Below are positions 1 to 5,986 of a stretch of DNA of 7,315 nucleotides, piece by piece. The position numbers and the translations under genes were made by a program. The notes under the pieces were generated by a model that had not been told where the DNA came from, did not search any database, and saw only the letters and a list, made by a program, of their open reading frames with translations. Each line of letters opens with the position of its first letter. The stretch's first letter is position 1. This stretch comes from Chloroflexota bacterium (GTDB taxonomy: Bacteria > Chloroflexota > Anaerolineae > J102): the NCBI GenBank assembly GCA_003353825.1, contig PIVW01000298.1:1-7315 (forward strand), in the 5' to 3' direction.

Positions 1-44
1 ATGTCTTCCTGAAGTACACCGGTCGCCAATTGCGAGATAAGTAG
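1..44 (+). CDS. C-terminal end of a DrrA-type ABC transporter ATP-binding protein (partial)
   Basis: Only the last 13 full codons and the TAG stop (42-44) are in the window; bases 1-2 finish an upstream codon, probably Asp. The visible residues read VFLKYTGRQLRDK. This resembles the conserved tail of daunorubicin-resistance type ATPases (DrrA family), where an 'EDVFL..(L/Y)TGR.(L/I)RD' ending is usual. The protein would hydrolyse ATP on the cytoplasmic side to power export through the permease encoded just downstream (157-936). The family match is from memory of the motif; the order ATPase then ABC-2 permease supports it. The Walker and signature motifs lie outside the window, so substrate and completeness cannot be judged. 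Confidence 0.72.
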   Translation, partial: VFLKYTGRQLRDK

Positions 45-100
45 TTGAAGACAAAGACTGGCAGCCCTATCAAGACAAGAGTCACATTTTAGTACGATGC

Positions 101-114
101 AGGACTTCAGTCCT
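101..114. repeat. Short palindrome between ATPase and permease genes
   Basis: AGGACTTCAGTCCT is a 6-bp perfect inverted repeat around TC. It lies in the 112-base gap (45-156) between the two transporter genes, with partly symmetric flanks (ACGATGC on the left, GCGT on the right). Similar 'aggactgaagtcct' palindromes are known to me as dispersed intergenic repeats in some Chloroflexota and cyanobacteria, which I cannot verify here. It could be a REP-like element or a weak RNA hairpin between the two cistrons. The rest of the gap shows no gene. Confidence 0.45.
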
Positions 115-156
115 CAATTGCGTAAGCTTTAGCATATTAAAATAGGAGAACAAACT

Positions 157-936
157 ATGAACGCATCAATCATACTCTGGCAAAAGCAGATGAAGAAGAC
201 CATGGTCCATTCTGAAGAAGTTTTTGGAATTCTGTTTCAGCCGATTTTGTGGGTCGTGCTTTTCGGTGTGGGCATGCGCAGCCTCATGGGGGCGACCACG
301 CCAGGCAATGGCGATGGCTACATGACCTTTATCCTGCCGGGTATCATCGCTTTGACGGCGGTGGGAGCAGCCATTGGTGGGGGTTCAACCTGGCTCAGCG
401 AGCGATTGGCAGGTATTGTCAAGGAATATTTGGTCGCACCCATTCCCCGGTTGAGTATCTTGATGGGCAACGCCCTCAGTATTACCACCACGGTGTTGAT
501 TCAGTCGATCATCATCTTGGTTGTGGGCGTGCTGATGGGGGCAAGGCTGAGCGCCAGTCCCCTGGGTTGGTTGGGCGGTTTCCTCTTGATCGGCGGATAC
601 GGTATTGGTTTTTCTGGTATCGCCCTGGCCGTCGCTTCCAAAACCGATAGTTCCGCTGGCTATCATATGATGATCTTCATGTTGCAACTGCCCTTGCTTT
701 TTTGGAGTAACTCGCTCTACCCGTTAGCAACACTCCCCACCTGGATGCAAATCGGCGCACTCTTGAACCCGACCACTTACGCCGTGACCGGCCTGCGGCT
801 GATCACGATGGCTCCTGTACCTGAGATGGGCAATGTGGATATGATCCCTTTATGGATCTGTTTTATTGTGATCGCTATTTTCGCAGCGCTTGGTATGGGG
901 TTGGCATTGAGGGCATTCAAGAGTGCTATCAAATAG
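157..936 (+). CDS. ABC-2 type (DrrB-like) multidrug/daunorubicin transporter permease
   Basis: This 259-residue membrane protein should form the channel half of an ABC exporter, pairing with the ATPase that ends at 44. It follows the ABC-2 plan of about six hydrophobic segments: roughly residues 22-42, 56-78, 104-128, 134-160, 168-188 and 229-252. The cytoplasmic stretch after the second segment, with STWLSERLAGIVKEYLVAPI near residue 85, matches the family's conserved 'ER..G....L..PI' coupling region. The segment LFWSNSLYPLATLPTWMQ and the following LNPTTYAVTGLR are typical of DrrB/NodJ-like permeases. Length is normal (about 250-270). The ATG at 157 is preceded by a good Shine-Dalgarno, TAGGAGA at 143-149. 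It is probably co-transcribed with the ATPase gene despite the 112-base gap. The substrate cannot be told from sequence; lipids, antibiotics and polysaccharides are all exported by relatives. Confidence 0.9.
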   Translation: MNASIILWQKQMKKTMVHSEEVFGILFQPILWVVLFGVGMRSLMGATTPGNGDGYMTFILPGIIALTAVGAAIGGGSTWLSERLAGIVKEYLVAPIPRLSILMGNALSITTTVLIQSIIILVVGVLMGARLSASPLGWLGGFLLIGGYGIGFSGIALAVASKTDSSAGYHMMIFMLQLPLLFWSNSLYPLATLPTWMQIGALLNPTTYAVTGLRLITMAPVPEMGNVDMIPLWICFIVIAIFAALGMGLALRAFKSAIK

Positions 937-961
937 CCAATGCATCAAGCTACGCTGAAAA

Positions 962-1000
962 AACGTCCGTCCTAAGATCGTCAATTCTGGGACGGACGTT
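962..1000. terminator. Strong hairpin after the transporter operon, terminator-like
   Basis: AACGTCCGTCC (962-972) pairs perfectly over 11 bp with GGACGGACGTT (990-1000) around a 17-base loop. It lies 26 bases after the permease stop, so it probably ends the transporter transcript. On the + strand it is followed by GCGCG, not a T-run. On the minus strand the stem is followed by six T (A-run 958-963), so the classic terminator shape faces the other way. No minus-strand gene reads into it here. Confidence 0.5.
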
Positions 1001-1025
1001 GCGCGTTGACTCAAAGTTTCACGAA

Positions 1026-1056
1026 TTGGGAGTAACAGGTTATTTGGCAGTATCAT
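1026..1056 (+). promoter_or_regulatory. Weak candidate promoter for the aldo/keto reductase gene
   Basis: A -10-like TATCAT (1051-1056, 5 of 6 to consensus) is preceded by TTGGGA (1026-1031, 4 of 6) with a long 19-base spacer. Transcription would start near 1063 and give a leader of about 34 bases. A better -35 (TTGACT, 1006-1011) is badly spaced. The call rests on pattern alone. Confidence 0.25.
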
Positions 1057-1096
1057 AGTGGTGTGACGTTTCCAGCAATACGTATAAGGAGCAACG

Positions 1097-2068
1097 ATGC
1101 AAACAAGACAGCTAGGATTTACCGATTTACATCTCACGACTGTTGGACTGGGTACTTGGGCTATCGGCGGGCCCTGGCAGTGGGGTTGGGGGCCGCAGGA
1201 TGATGCCGATTCCGTTTCCGCAATACAGCAAGCCCTCGATCTGGGTATCAACTGGATTGATACAGCCCCTGCTTATGGGCTAGGGCATAGTGAGGAAGTC
1301 GTCGGGCAGGCCATCCAGGGGCGTAAAGATGGTCTGATCATTGCCACCAAGTGTGGCCGGGTTTGGGACGATCCCAGTTCGGGCCAGATCCATGGCAGCC
1401 TTCAAGCCTGGAGTATTCGCCAGGAGGTTGAGGAGAGCCTGCGCCGCCTGGACATCGATGTAATCGATCTCTTTCAAATCCACTGGCCCCAACCTGATGA
1501 AGATATCGAGCAGGCCTGGGAGGAGATAGCAAGACTGGTTGAGGTGGGCAAAATCCGTTACGCCGGTGCTTCCAATTTCAGTGTAGATCAGCTCAAACGC
1601 GTTCAATCCATACACCCGGTCGCATCATTACAGCCGCCCTTCAGTATGATCCGTCGTGACATCGAACATGAGTTACTGCCCTATTGTGCCGAACAAAACA
1701 TAGGCGTGATCGCTTACAGCCCTATGCAAACCGGTCTGCTCACCGGCGCTTTTAACCAAGAACGGCTGGCATCGCTGCCTGCTGATGACATGCGACACCA
1801 CCAGGCCGATTTCCAGGAACCGGCCTTTACTGCAATTCTCGACCTGGTCGATCAACTCCGACCTATTGCCGAGGGTAGTGGCCGCAGTCTTGCAGAGTTG
1901 GCCATCGCTTGGGTATTATCTCGGCCCGGTGTGACGGCGGCTATCGTCGGTGCGCGCAGGCCAGAGCAGATCGTGCAGACTGCACCCGCAGCCGATTGGC
2001 AACTCACCCCCGCAGAACTGGTACAGATCGAGGATCTCCTGCAAATTCACCTTCAAAAGTTTCGTTAG
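1097..2068 (+). CDS. Aldo/keto reductase (NADPH-dependent oxidoreductase)
   Basis: This 323-residue cytosolic TIM-barrel enzyme belongs to the aldo/keto reductase superfamily, which reduces aldehydes and ketones with NAD(P)H. The catalytic tetrad is visible: Asp55 and Tyr60 in WIDTAPAYG, Lys85 in IIATKCG and His129 in LFQIHWP. The N-terminal GLGTWAIGG loop, the GKIRYAGASNFS strand near residue 154, the YSPMQTGLLTG cofactor loop near 209 and AIVGARRPEQI near 284 (2'-phosphate/NADPH region) all occur in the expected order. Length is normal (310-340). The AW..GG...WGWG start resembles the YajO/IolS-like, single-domain bacterial AKRs. The ATG at 1097 has AAGGAG at 1086-1091, five bases upstream. 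The gene stands alone between a hairpin (962-1000) and a strong terminator (2096-2134). The physiological substrate cannot be deduced. Confidence 0.93.
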   Translation: MQTRQLGFTDLHLTTVGLGTWAIGGPWQWGWGPQDDADSVSAIQQALDLGINWIDTAPAYGLGHSEEVVGQAIQGRKDGLIIATKCGRVWDDPSSGQIHGSLQAWSIRQEVEESLRRLDIDVIDLFQIHWPQPDEDIEQAWEEIARLVEVGKIRYAGASNFSVDQLKRVQSIHPVASLQPPFSMIRRDIEHELLPYCAEQNIGVIAYSPMQTGLLTGAFNQERLASLPADDMRHHQADFQEPAFTAILDLVDQLRPIAEGSGRSLAELAIAWVLSRPGVTAAIVGARRPEQIVQTAPAADWQLTPAELVQIEDLLQIHLQKFR

Positions 2069-2095
2069 CAAGCGACCTCACTTGCGATTGACAAA

Positions 2096-2134
2096 ACAGA
2101 AAGCGGCATCTATTTAGCAGATGCCGCTTTCTGT
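2096..2134. terminator. Bidirectional intrinsic terminator after the aldo/keto reductase
   Basis: ACAGAAAGCGGCATCT (2096-2111) pairs perfectly over 16 bp with AGATGCCGCTTTCTGT (2119-2134) around a 7-base loop. The GC-rich core is followed by TTTCTGT on the + strand and by TTTCTGTTTTG on the minus strand, so it can stop transcription both ways. It starts 28 bases after the reductase stop and lies between convergent units, the reductase (+) and the broken peptidase gene (-). Confidence 0.85.
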
Positions 2135-2211
2135 GATCTGAACAAACGTTTCAGGGCTTTTTCGGAATTTGCGTGGCTCCTACTAAAAAGGGGTGATTCA
2201 TTAGCACAAAC

Positions 2212-2891
2212 ATCACCTAACACAATACGTCGTGTGCATCCCAAATCGCTGAGCCAGGCGTTTGCAGCCGTGGTCTTGACTGGAAAGATCGGTGCAAAAG
2301 ACGCCGCGCACTTGTGTGCCGGCTTGTTCGGCCAGAGTCTGCAGTCGTGGTGTCAGTTCTTCATCTTCGTAGGGTGTGAATTTGAGGAAGAGGGGCATGA
2401 TCAACACCGGCGCCAATTGAGCGAGCAAGACTGTAAGAAGCAGATAAAAGCCCGCCATCCACAACCACCAGGTATCAGGATAGGCCGCCAGCAGCCGGTA
2501 GAGCACCATAACCACGACCAAGCCCAGCACGACACTGATCCAGAAGCCCTTTGCACAGGTCAATCGCCCCGCCCCGCCAGGTTGGCACTGACAGGTCATA
2601 GCGAACCGAGCGGCTGTGGTGATAGGCATCCATGGGCAGACTGATCACAGTCATTCCCAAACCAAACAGCCCGACGTAGAACAAGACCTGTAAATCAGTA
2701 CTGGCAAATGTCCGCTCCAGCCAGTTGATCAGGGGAACGTTGATCCAGGCTACCCAGACCACAAAGTAGATCACGCTAATAGCCAACTCCAGCGGCATCA
2801 GCCGTCTGTTTTCGCGTGCATGGTCGCGAGCGATCTGCATTCGCTCGGGATCGAGTTGAGGTCGAGATGGGGATGGGGTATCGATAGCCAT
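2212..2891 (-). pseudogene. Broken M48/Ste24-like membrane metallopeptidase, frameshifted and 3'-truncated
   Basis: Read from ATG 2889-2891, the first frame runs through ELAISVIYFVVWVAWINVP and LQVLFYVGLFGLGMTVISLP to the motif YHHSRSVRYDLS. It then needs a shift near 2540-2541, where one extra base turns KGLLIS into KGLLDQ. The second frame carries ISVVLGLVVVMVLYRLL, a further membrane segment and MPLFLKFTPYEDEEL. It shifts again near 2279, where removing one base restores DLSSKTTAANAW. The third frame reads to RRIVLGD (ends 2212), then loses similarity and runs on to a TAG at 2110-2112. This is the N-terminal half of a CAAX-protease-like M48 peptidase, normally about 400 residues. The HExxH zinc site and the following Glu are absent, so no active enzyme can be made. 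The frameshifts might be sequencing errors; the missing C-terminal half cannot be. Confidence 0.82.
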
Positions 2892-2897
2892 AGCCGC

Positions 2898-2926
2898 ATT
2901 GTAGCGGTGGTGTCGTCAGGCTGCAA
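2898..2926 (-). promoter_or_regulatory. Candidate leaderless promoter of the broken peptidase gene
   Basis: On the minus strand, TTGCAG (2921-2926) and TACAAT (2898-2903; 5 of 6) are spaced by exactly 17 bases. Only six bases separate TACAAT from the ATG (2889-2891), so transcription would start at or next to the start codon. There is no Shine-Dalgarno, which fits a leaderless message. The -35 is weak (3 of 6). Confidence 0.4.
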
Positions 2927-3069
2927 CTTGAGTTTGAAATTGTGAGTGTGTGAAAGAGGCAATCAACGCAGCTGTTTACTGACATTTCCTCTATGTGCAT
3001 AATGAATACTATAGCGAAGCGACTGAGGGTTGTGCGAGGCGGGCACAGTTTAGACGAAAAGGGATGTTA

Positions 3070-3078
3070 TGTTACAAT
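3070..3078 (+). promoter_or_regulatory. Extended -10 promoter candidate for the SPFH gene
   Basis: TGTTACAAT is a TGn extended -10 motif with TACAAT matching 5 of 6 consensus bases. The -35 region (TTAGAC around 3050-3055) is poor. Transcription would begin near 3085, leaving a leader of about 130 bases before ATG 3214. Confidence 0.35.
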
Positions 3079-3181
3079 TTCGAGAACGCACTCAGATTAA
3101 AGGGCACAGTTTCAATATGAGTATTCCACACACTGTCGAGAGAAATCGAATACGAGACGGGTCTGAATTACGACTCTTCAA

Positions 3182-3199
3182 TAGACAATTCTTTGTCTA
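3182..3199 (+). promoter_or_regulatory. Small hairpin directly before the SPFH ribosome binding site
   Basis: TAGACAA (3182-3188) pairs with TTGTCTA (3193-3199) around the 4-base loop TTCT. The stem includes the alternative TTG start (3193-3195) and touches the AAGG Shine-Dalgarno-like sequence (3199-3202) of ATG 3214. It could mildly limit translation, and it argues against TTG 3193 as the start. Confidence 0.35.
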
Positions 3200-3213
3200 A
3201 GGCTCGGAACATT

Positions 3214-4656
3214 ATGAACCGTAGACGTCGCCAACTAATCGCTTTTGTTCTGGGGCTGGTGTTAGTCGCTGCCTACATGGTGGATCCAAGAAGTGGCATA
3301 TCGATGACTGTGATAGTGGTGCCCATTATCATCTTTCTAACTGACGCATATGCCAGAGTTGGATTGGCCATCATGTATATGTGGTTCATCGTGTTAATAA
3401 TCCTGAACAGTTTCTTTAGCGCACAACAGATTACCTCCGGCGCCAGCGACACAGCCAATGATCTGGTTGGAACCATTCTAGCATCGGCAGTTATTTCCGC
3501 AGGTCTAGTGGTAGCAGGATTGTTGCTCCTTGTATACACTTCGAGCGAATGGGTGCTGGGATTGTCAAGTTACTTAGGTGTGACGCGTTATCAAGCGATG
3601 CACGTACTAGTTGCCCGACTAATCGGGATGCAACTTCCATACGTTATTGTCAGCGATGGCGAAATCACAGTCGCAAGTCGTGGTAACATAATGACCAGCT
3701 TCGGCGGTCCGGGAATCCTCATCATCAAACCACGCAACGCCGCCGTCTTAGAATGGGGAGGACAGATCACAAGAATTTTAGGGCCAGGGATATATACAAC
3801 CAAGATGTTCGAGACCGTGAAAACGACGATCGATCTCTGTCCACAGAAAGGGACCCTTTCTGTGGAAGAAATACCCACACGCGAAGGAATACCGCTAAGA
3901 TTTAACGCACGCTTTTCGTACCGGATCGAGACCATCAGCGATCAAATGCAACGAAATCTCGTGCTCGATCCGCCACAAGAAGTCGGTGTCATTTTCAAAG
4001 GTATTCTTCCGGGCAATCCTCGCTATTCTCAGAACACCGTCGGTCGCGCTGTTTATTATGCCGGAGGAGAAAGCTGGAAGGCCGAGACAGAACAAGCCAT
4101 CAAAGCAGCTCTACACGATATCGTTGAAACCACTAGCCTCGAGCAATTGTTCGGAGAGGCGGATGATCCTCTGTCAGGTCCGCCAGCCAAGACGTTAAGA
4201 GAGCTAGCTAAACGTGCGCACTTGAAAAGCTGGGCGAGGACAGCCAAATGGGGAGTCTACGTGGAGTTCGTTGATATCATAGATGTTCACGTACCCGAAC
4301 CAGTCCAACAGCGAGTCCTCTCTGTATGGCATGCCGAAGCCGAACGCGACATAATCGCCCGGAAAAGCGAGGCTGAGGTTGGAGCATATTCTGTAATCGA
4401 AGGCGCCAGACAAGTTGCAACAGCCTCAATGCTCGCAGAATTCACCAATGCTGCACAAACTGCCGCTCAGTTCATCGATCACGAGGTAATGCCCGACTAT
4501 ATGGAATTGCTGCAACGTATTGCAGAAGAGATGAACCGCGACAGGGCCTCAGCCTACAGGTACCTCCATGCAATGGAAGAAATGAGCCGAAATCCAGGTG
4601 CAAACGTAATTGTTAGCACCGGAGATTCAGACCTATTGATCGATGCCGGCAAGTAG
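3214..4656 (+). CDS. Membrane-anchored SPFH/band-7 domain protein
   Basis: This 480-residue protein begins MNRRRRQ (positive-inside) and has about three or four hydrophobic segments: residues 7-23, 30-44, 49-69 and 85-108. A long SPFH (stomatin/prohibitin/flotillin/HflK-C) region follows. Family-like elements are GPGIYTTKMFETVKTTIDL (190-208), an edge strand with TREGIPLRFNARFSYRI (222-238), and DIIDVHVPEPVQ (354-365). A charged helical stretch AEAERDIIARKSEAEVGAY (374-392) is the usual coiled coil for ring assembly. Such proteins organise membrane microdomains or control membrane proteases. Several N-terminal membrane segments are more than the single hairpin or anchor of most relatives. ATG 3214 is chosen over TTG 3193 because AAGG (3199-3202) precedes it and the TTG lies in a hairpin stem without its own Shine-Dalgarno. 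It looks monocistronic; no NfeD or FtsH partner is adjacent. Its exact role is unknown. Confidence 0.85.
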   Translation: MNRRRRQLIAFVLGLVLVAAYMVDPRSGISMTVIVVPIIIFLTDAYARVGLAIMYMWFIVLIILNSFFSAQQITSGASDTANDLVGTILASAVISAGLVVAGLLLLVYTSSEWVLGLSSYLGVTRYQAMHVLVARLIGMQLPYVIVSDGEITVASRGNIMTSFGGPGILIIKPRNAAVLEWGGQITRILGPGIYTTKMFETVKTTIDLCPQKGTLSVEEIPTREGIPLRFNARFSYRIETISDQMQRNLVLDPPQEVGVIFKGILPGNPRYSQNTVGRAVYYAGGESWKAETEQAIKAALHDIVETTSLEQLFGEADDPLSGPPAKTLRELAKRAHLKSWARTAKWGVYVEFVDIIDVHVPEPVQQRVLSVWHAEAERDIIARKSEAEVGAYSVIEGARQVATASMLAEFTNAAQTAAQFIDHEVMPDYMELLQRIAEEMNRDRASAYRYLHAMEEMSRNPGANVIVSTGDSDLLIDAGK

Positions 4657-4667
4657 TAATTATGGAG

Positions 4668-4693
4668 CTGAGAAGCAAGTACTTGCTTCTCAG
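4668..4693. terminator. Perfect 26-base palindrome between convergent genes, terminator-like
   Basis: CTGAGAAGCAAGT (4668-4680) is followed directly by its exact reverse complement (4681-4693), giving a loopless 26-base palindrome centred on AGTACT. It starts 11 bases after the SPFH stop and ends 28 bases before the stop of the minus-strand gene. It can fold in RNA with a small loop and may end both transcripts. Neither side has a T-run, so a protein-binding site is also possible. Confidence 0.5.
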
Positions 4694-4721
4694 GTGCTGC
4701 AATCAAATCAGAACTATATCA

Positions 4722-4946
4722 CTATTCTATTCGATTCCCATTCAACGGAGCATCAGCCCGATAATTGACACCAAAAGAAGCAGCCATTGCGTTTATTGCC
4801 GCCTGATACCCTTGCCGATAGACTTGCATTTCTGGCGTCGGTACCAGTTCAGACACGTCTTTATTGGCAAAATCTATAGCTTTAAGTGCATTTTCAATTT
4901 CTTTCTCGAACCAGACTCCGATCCCAGATGAAAGTCGTTTTTTCAA
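4722..4946 (-). CDS. Small 74-residue protein of unknown function, TTG start
   Basis: I do not recognise the family. The protein starts (f)MKKRLSSGIGVWFEKEIENA, then ALKAIDFANKDVSELVPT, PEMQVYRQGYQAAINAMAA and SFGVNYRADAPLNGNRIE. It looks soluble and mostly helical: an acidic amphipathic helix around residues 10-30, a Pro-containing turn (36-38) and a second helix rich in Ala (40-58). It has no signal peptide or membrane segment. The TTG start (4944-4946) is decided by GAGGA six bases upstream (4953-4957). A near-consensus promoter (5002-5031) and a palindrome over the start site (4985-5006) make this a real, probably regulated gene. It is monocistronic and converges on the SPFH gene across a palindrome. 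The sensible amino-acid composition also argues against a random frame. A small regulator or accessory protein is a guess only. Confidence 0.72.
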   Translation of the reverse strand: MKKRLSSGIGVWFEKEIENALKAIDFANKDVSELVPTPEMQVYRQGYQAAINAMAASFGVNYRADAPLNGNRIE

Positions 4947-4952
4947 GTTAAA

Positions 4953-4957
4953 TCCTC
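4953..4957 (-). promoter_or_regulatory. Shine-Dalgarno that fixes the TTG start of the 74-residue gene
   Basis: On the minus strand GAGGA lies six bases before TTG 4944-4946, the ideal spacing. No ATG or GTG in this frame has a comparable site. Confidence 0.7.
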
Positions 4958-4984
4958 AAAGGTGATGACAGGACATATGTTCTA

Positions 4985-5006
4985 ATACTTCAACTGTTGA
5001 AAGTAT
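4985..5006. promoter_or_regulatory. Near-palindromic operator candidate at the start site of the 74-residue gene
   Basis: On the + strand ATACTTCAAC (4985-4994), a central T, then GTTGAAAGTAT (4996-5006) form an inverted repeat that is perfect apart from one extra A. The inner TTCAAC-T-GTTGAA is exact. It overlaps the -10 element (5002-5007) and covers the expected transcription start (about 4994-4996), a classic place for a repressor site. In RNA it would be only a short 5'-end hairpin. Confidence 0.5.
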
Positions 5007-5031
5007 AAAGGCTTGGTGGAGAGGATGTCAA
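5002..5031 (-). promoter_or_regulatory. Strong sigma70-type promoter for the 74-residue gene
   Basis: Minus strand: perfect TTGACA (-35, 5026-5031), an 18-base spacer, then TATACT (-10, 5002-5007; 5 of 6). Transcription should start near 4995 and give a leader of about 48 bases carrying the GAGGA site. It is the best promoter in the window. Confidence 0.75.
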
Positions 5032-5185
5032 GTCATGATTTTGAAGCGAAATGCCGACGTTTCTTGAGATAACTTCCCTGAACTTTCACTGTTGTTTTGT
5101 GAGTTCGTCCAAGTTTCGCCAGCGTCTGATTTCATTTCAGTCAACACTCTCACTACTGCGATCGATTTTGAATAGCCCTCGCGAT

Positions 5186-5214
5186 TTGTTCCAGATCGAT
5201 GCACTTGCTATCAT
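5186..5214 (+). promoter_or_regulatory. Candidate promoter of the CcbP-type gene (extended -10)
   Basis: TGCTATCAT (5206-5214) is a TGn extended -10 with TATCAT matching 5 of 6. TTGTTC (5186-5191; 3 of 6) stands 17 bases upstream. A start near 5221 leaves a leader of about 24 bases before ATG 5245, with no clear Shine-Dalgarno. The rest of the divergent gap (5032-5185) shows nothing definite. Confidence 0.5.
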
Positions 5215-5244
5215 ACTTTAACCACCTATATTCAGCATCCAACC

Positions 5245-5928
5245 ATGAACAGAACACAACCCAAATTCAAAGTCGGTGACGTCGTACGCATCAAAGAAGG
5301 CGTCACTGACCCCGACGATTCTCAAAGCGACTGGAGCGGCTGGCACGGTCGAGTTATCGACATCTCTGGCCTTGCCCAGGATACGCCTGTAATCGTGATT
5401 GAGTTGGACAGCATCACCCTGCGCTCACTGTCTGCCGAGTACATCGAACAGAGTGAAGAGCAGGGGCTGGATTGGAGCCAACTCTATCTGTTTCCCGAGG
5501 ACGTGGAGCCTACAGCGCCCCGAGACACGGCCAGGGAAGTTCAAAGAGTCCGGGACAAGCTAGGCGCACTGCATGGCTGGGCGGCTCTGGGCGAAGAGGG
5601 AAAGCGCATTCAGGCCGTGTTAGGCGAGGCCGTTTTGGAGGGCGACTGGAAGCAGATGGGGGTCTGGGCCGACTACTTACAGCGCCATCTCTCCTTTCCC
5701 TTTGAAGCCGAAGTGTATGAAAGTGACAGGCGGGGACCGCTGCGAGTTGGCGACCGCCTGGTGGTTTTAGCCGTCGAGGATGTGGATGATTCCTACGGCG
5801 TGATCATGAAATGCCGCCGGGGACGCGAGCGCTATCATTTTCCGCTGGCAGACATGAAGGCAGTGGATCGAAAATCGCCCAACTATCAAGCGGTAGATGA
5901 TTTCGGTGTTTGGTTCTCCAATCGGTGA
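5245..5928 (+). CDS. CcbP-type calcium-binding protein with an N-terminal SH3-like segment
   Basis: This 227-residue cytosolic protein has two parts. Residues 7-55 (FKVGDVVRIKEGVTDPDD, then WSGWHGRVIDI) look like a small SH3/KOW-like beta barrel. Residues 145-227 match the cyanobacterial CcbP calcium-binding family: HLSFPFEAEV near 148, GDRLVVLAVEDVDDSYGVIM near 169, the basic RRGRERYHFPL near 191 and the acidic end SPNYQAVDDFGVWFSNR. CcbP of Anabaena binds Ca2+ through acidic surface residues and buffers calcium; here the Asp and Glu clusters (177-182, 218-219) could do so. The linker GEEGKRIQAVLGEAVLEGDW also looks helical and conserved. The ATG at 5245 opens the domain at the right point, although no Shine-Dalgarno is seen. 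Only gene remnants follow, so it seems to act alone. The family call is from memory of the C-terminal motif. Confidence 0.82.
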   Translation: MNRTQPKFKVGDVVRIKEGVTDPDDSQSDWSGWHGRVIDISGLAQDTPVIVIELDSITLRSLSAEYIEQSEEQGLDWSQLYLFPEDVEPTAPRDTAREVQRVRDKLGALHGWAALGEEGKRIQAVLGEAVLEGDWKQMGVWADYLQRHLSFPFEAEVYESDRRGPLRVGDRLVVLAVEDVDDSYGVIMKCRRGRERYHFPLADMKAVDRKSPNYQAVDDFGVWFSNR

Positions 5929-5986
5929 TGAGCGATGGCTGGCATGGCAGACGCCAACACACTTTGAGATATGAACAGGTGAAACA

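Larger units (their letters stand above)
2904..3213. other. Non-coding stretch between the broken peptidase gene and the SPFH gene
   Basis: No convincing gene is present in these 310 bases. They hold upstream promoter elements of the minus-strand pseudogene, an 11-base direct repeat GGGCACAGTTT (3041-3051 and 3102-3112), an extended -10 motif (3070-3078) and a small hairpin (3182-3199) before the SPFH start. A possible reading frame on the minus strand (2776-3000) overlaps the real peptidase frame and shows no family features. Confidence 0.6.

Noticed and set aside
852..1058. 68-codon + frame overlapping the permease end
   Set aside because: It shares the coding DNA of the permease in another frame and crosses the hairpin 962-1000; no Shine-Dalgarno and no family features.
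2234..2644. Long + strand frame opposite the broken peptidase gene
   Set aside because: It is rich in His, Gln and Arg, typical of an antisense shadow of a membrane protein gene; the minus-strand frames carry recognisable M48 features.
3193..3195. TTG as the start of the SPFH gene
   Set aside because: No Shine-Dalgarno in front and buried in a 7-bp hairpin; ATG 3214 with AAGG upstream fits better.
4662..4931. 89-codon + strand frame after the SPFH gene
   Set aside because: Antisense shadow of the 74-residue gene, with odd Cys/Arg/Phe-rich composition and no ribosome binding site.
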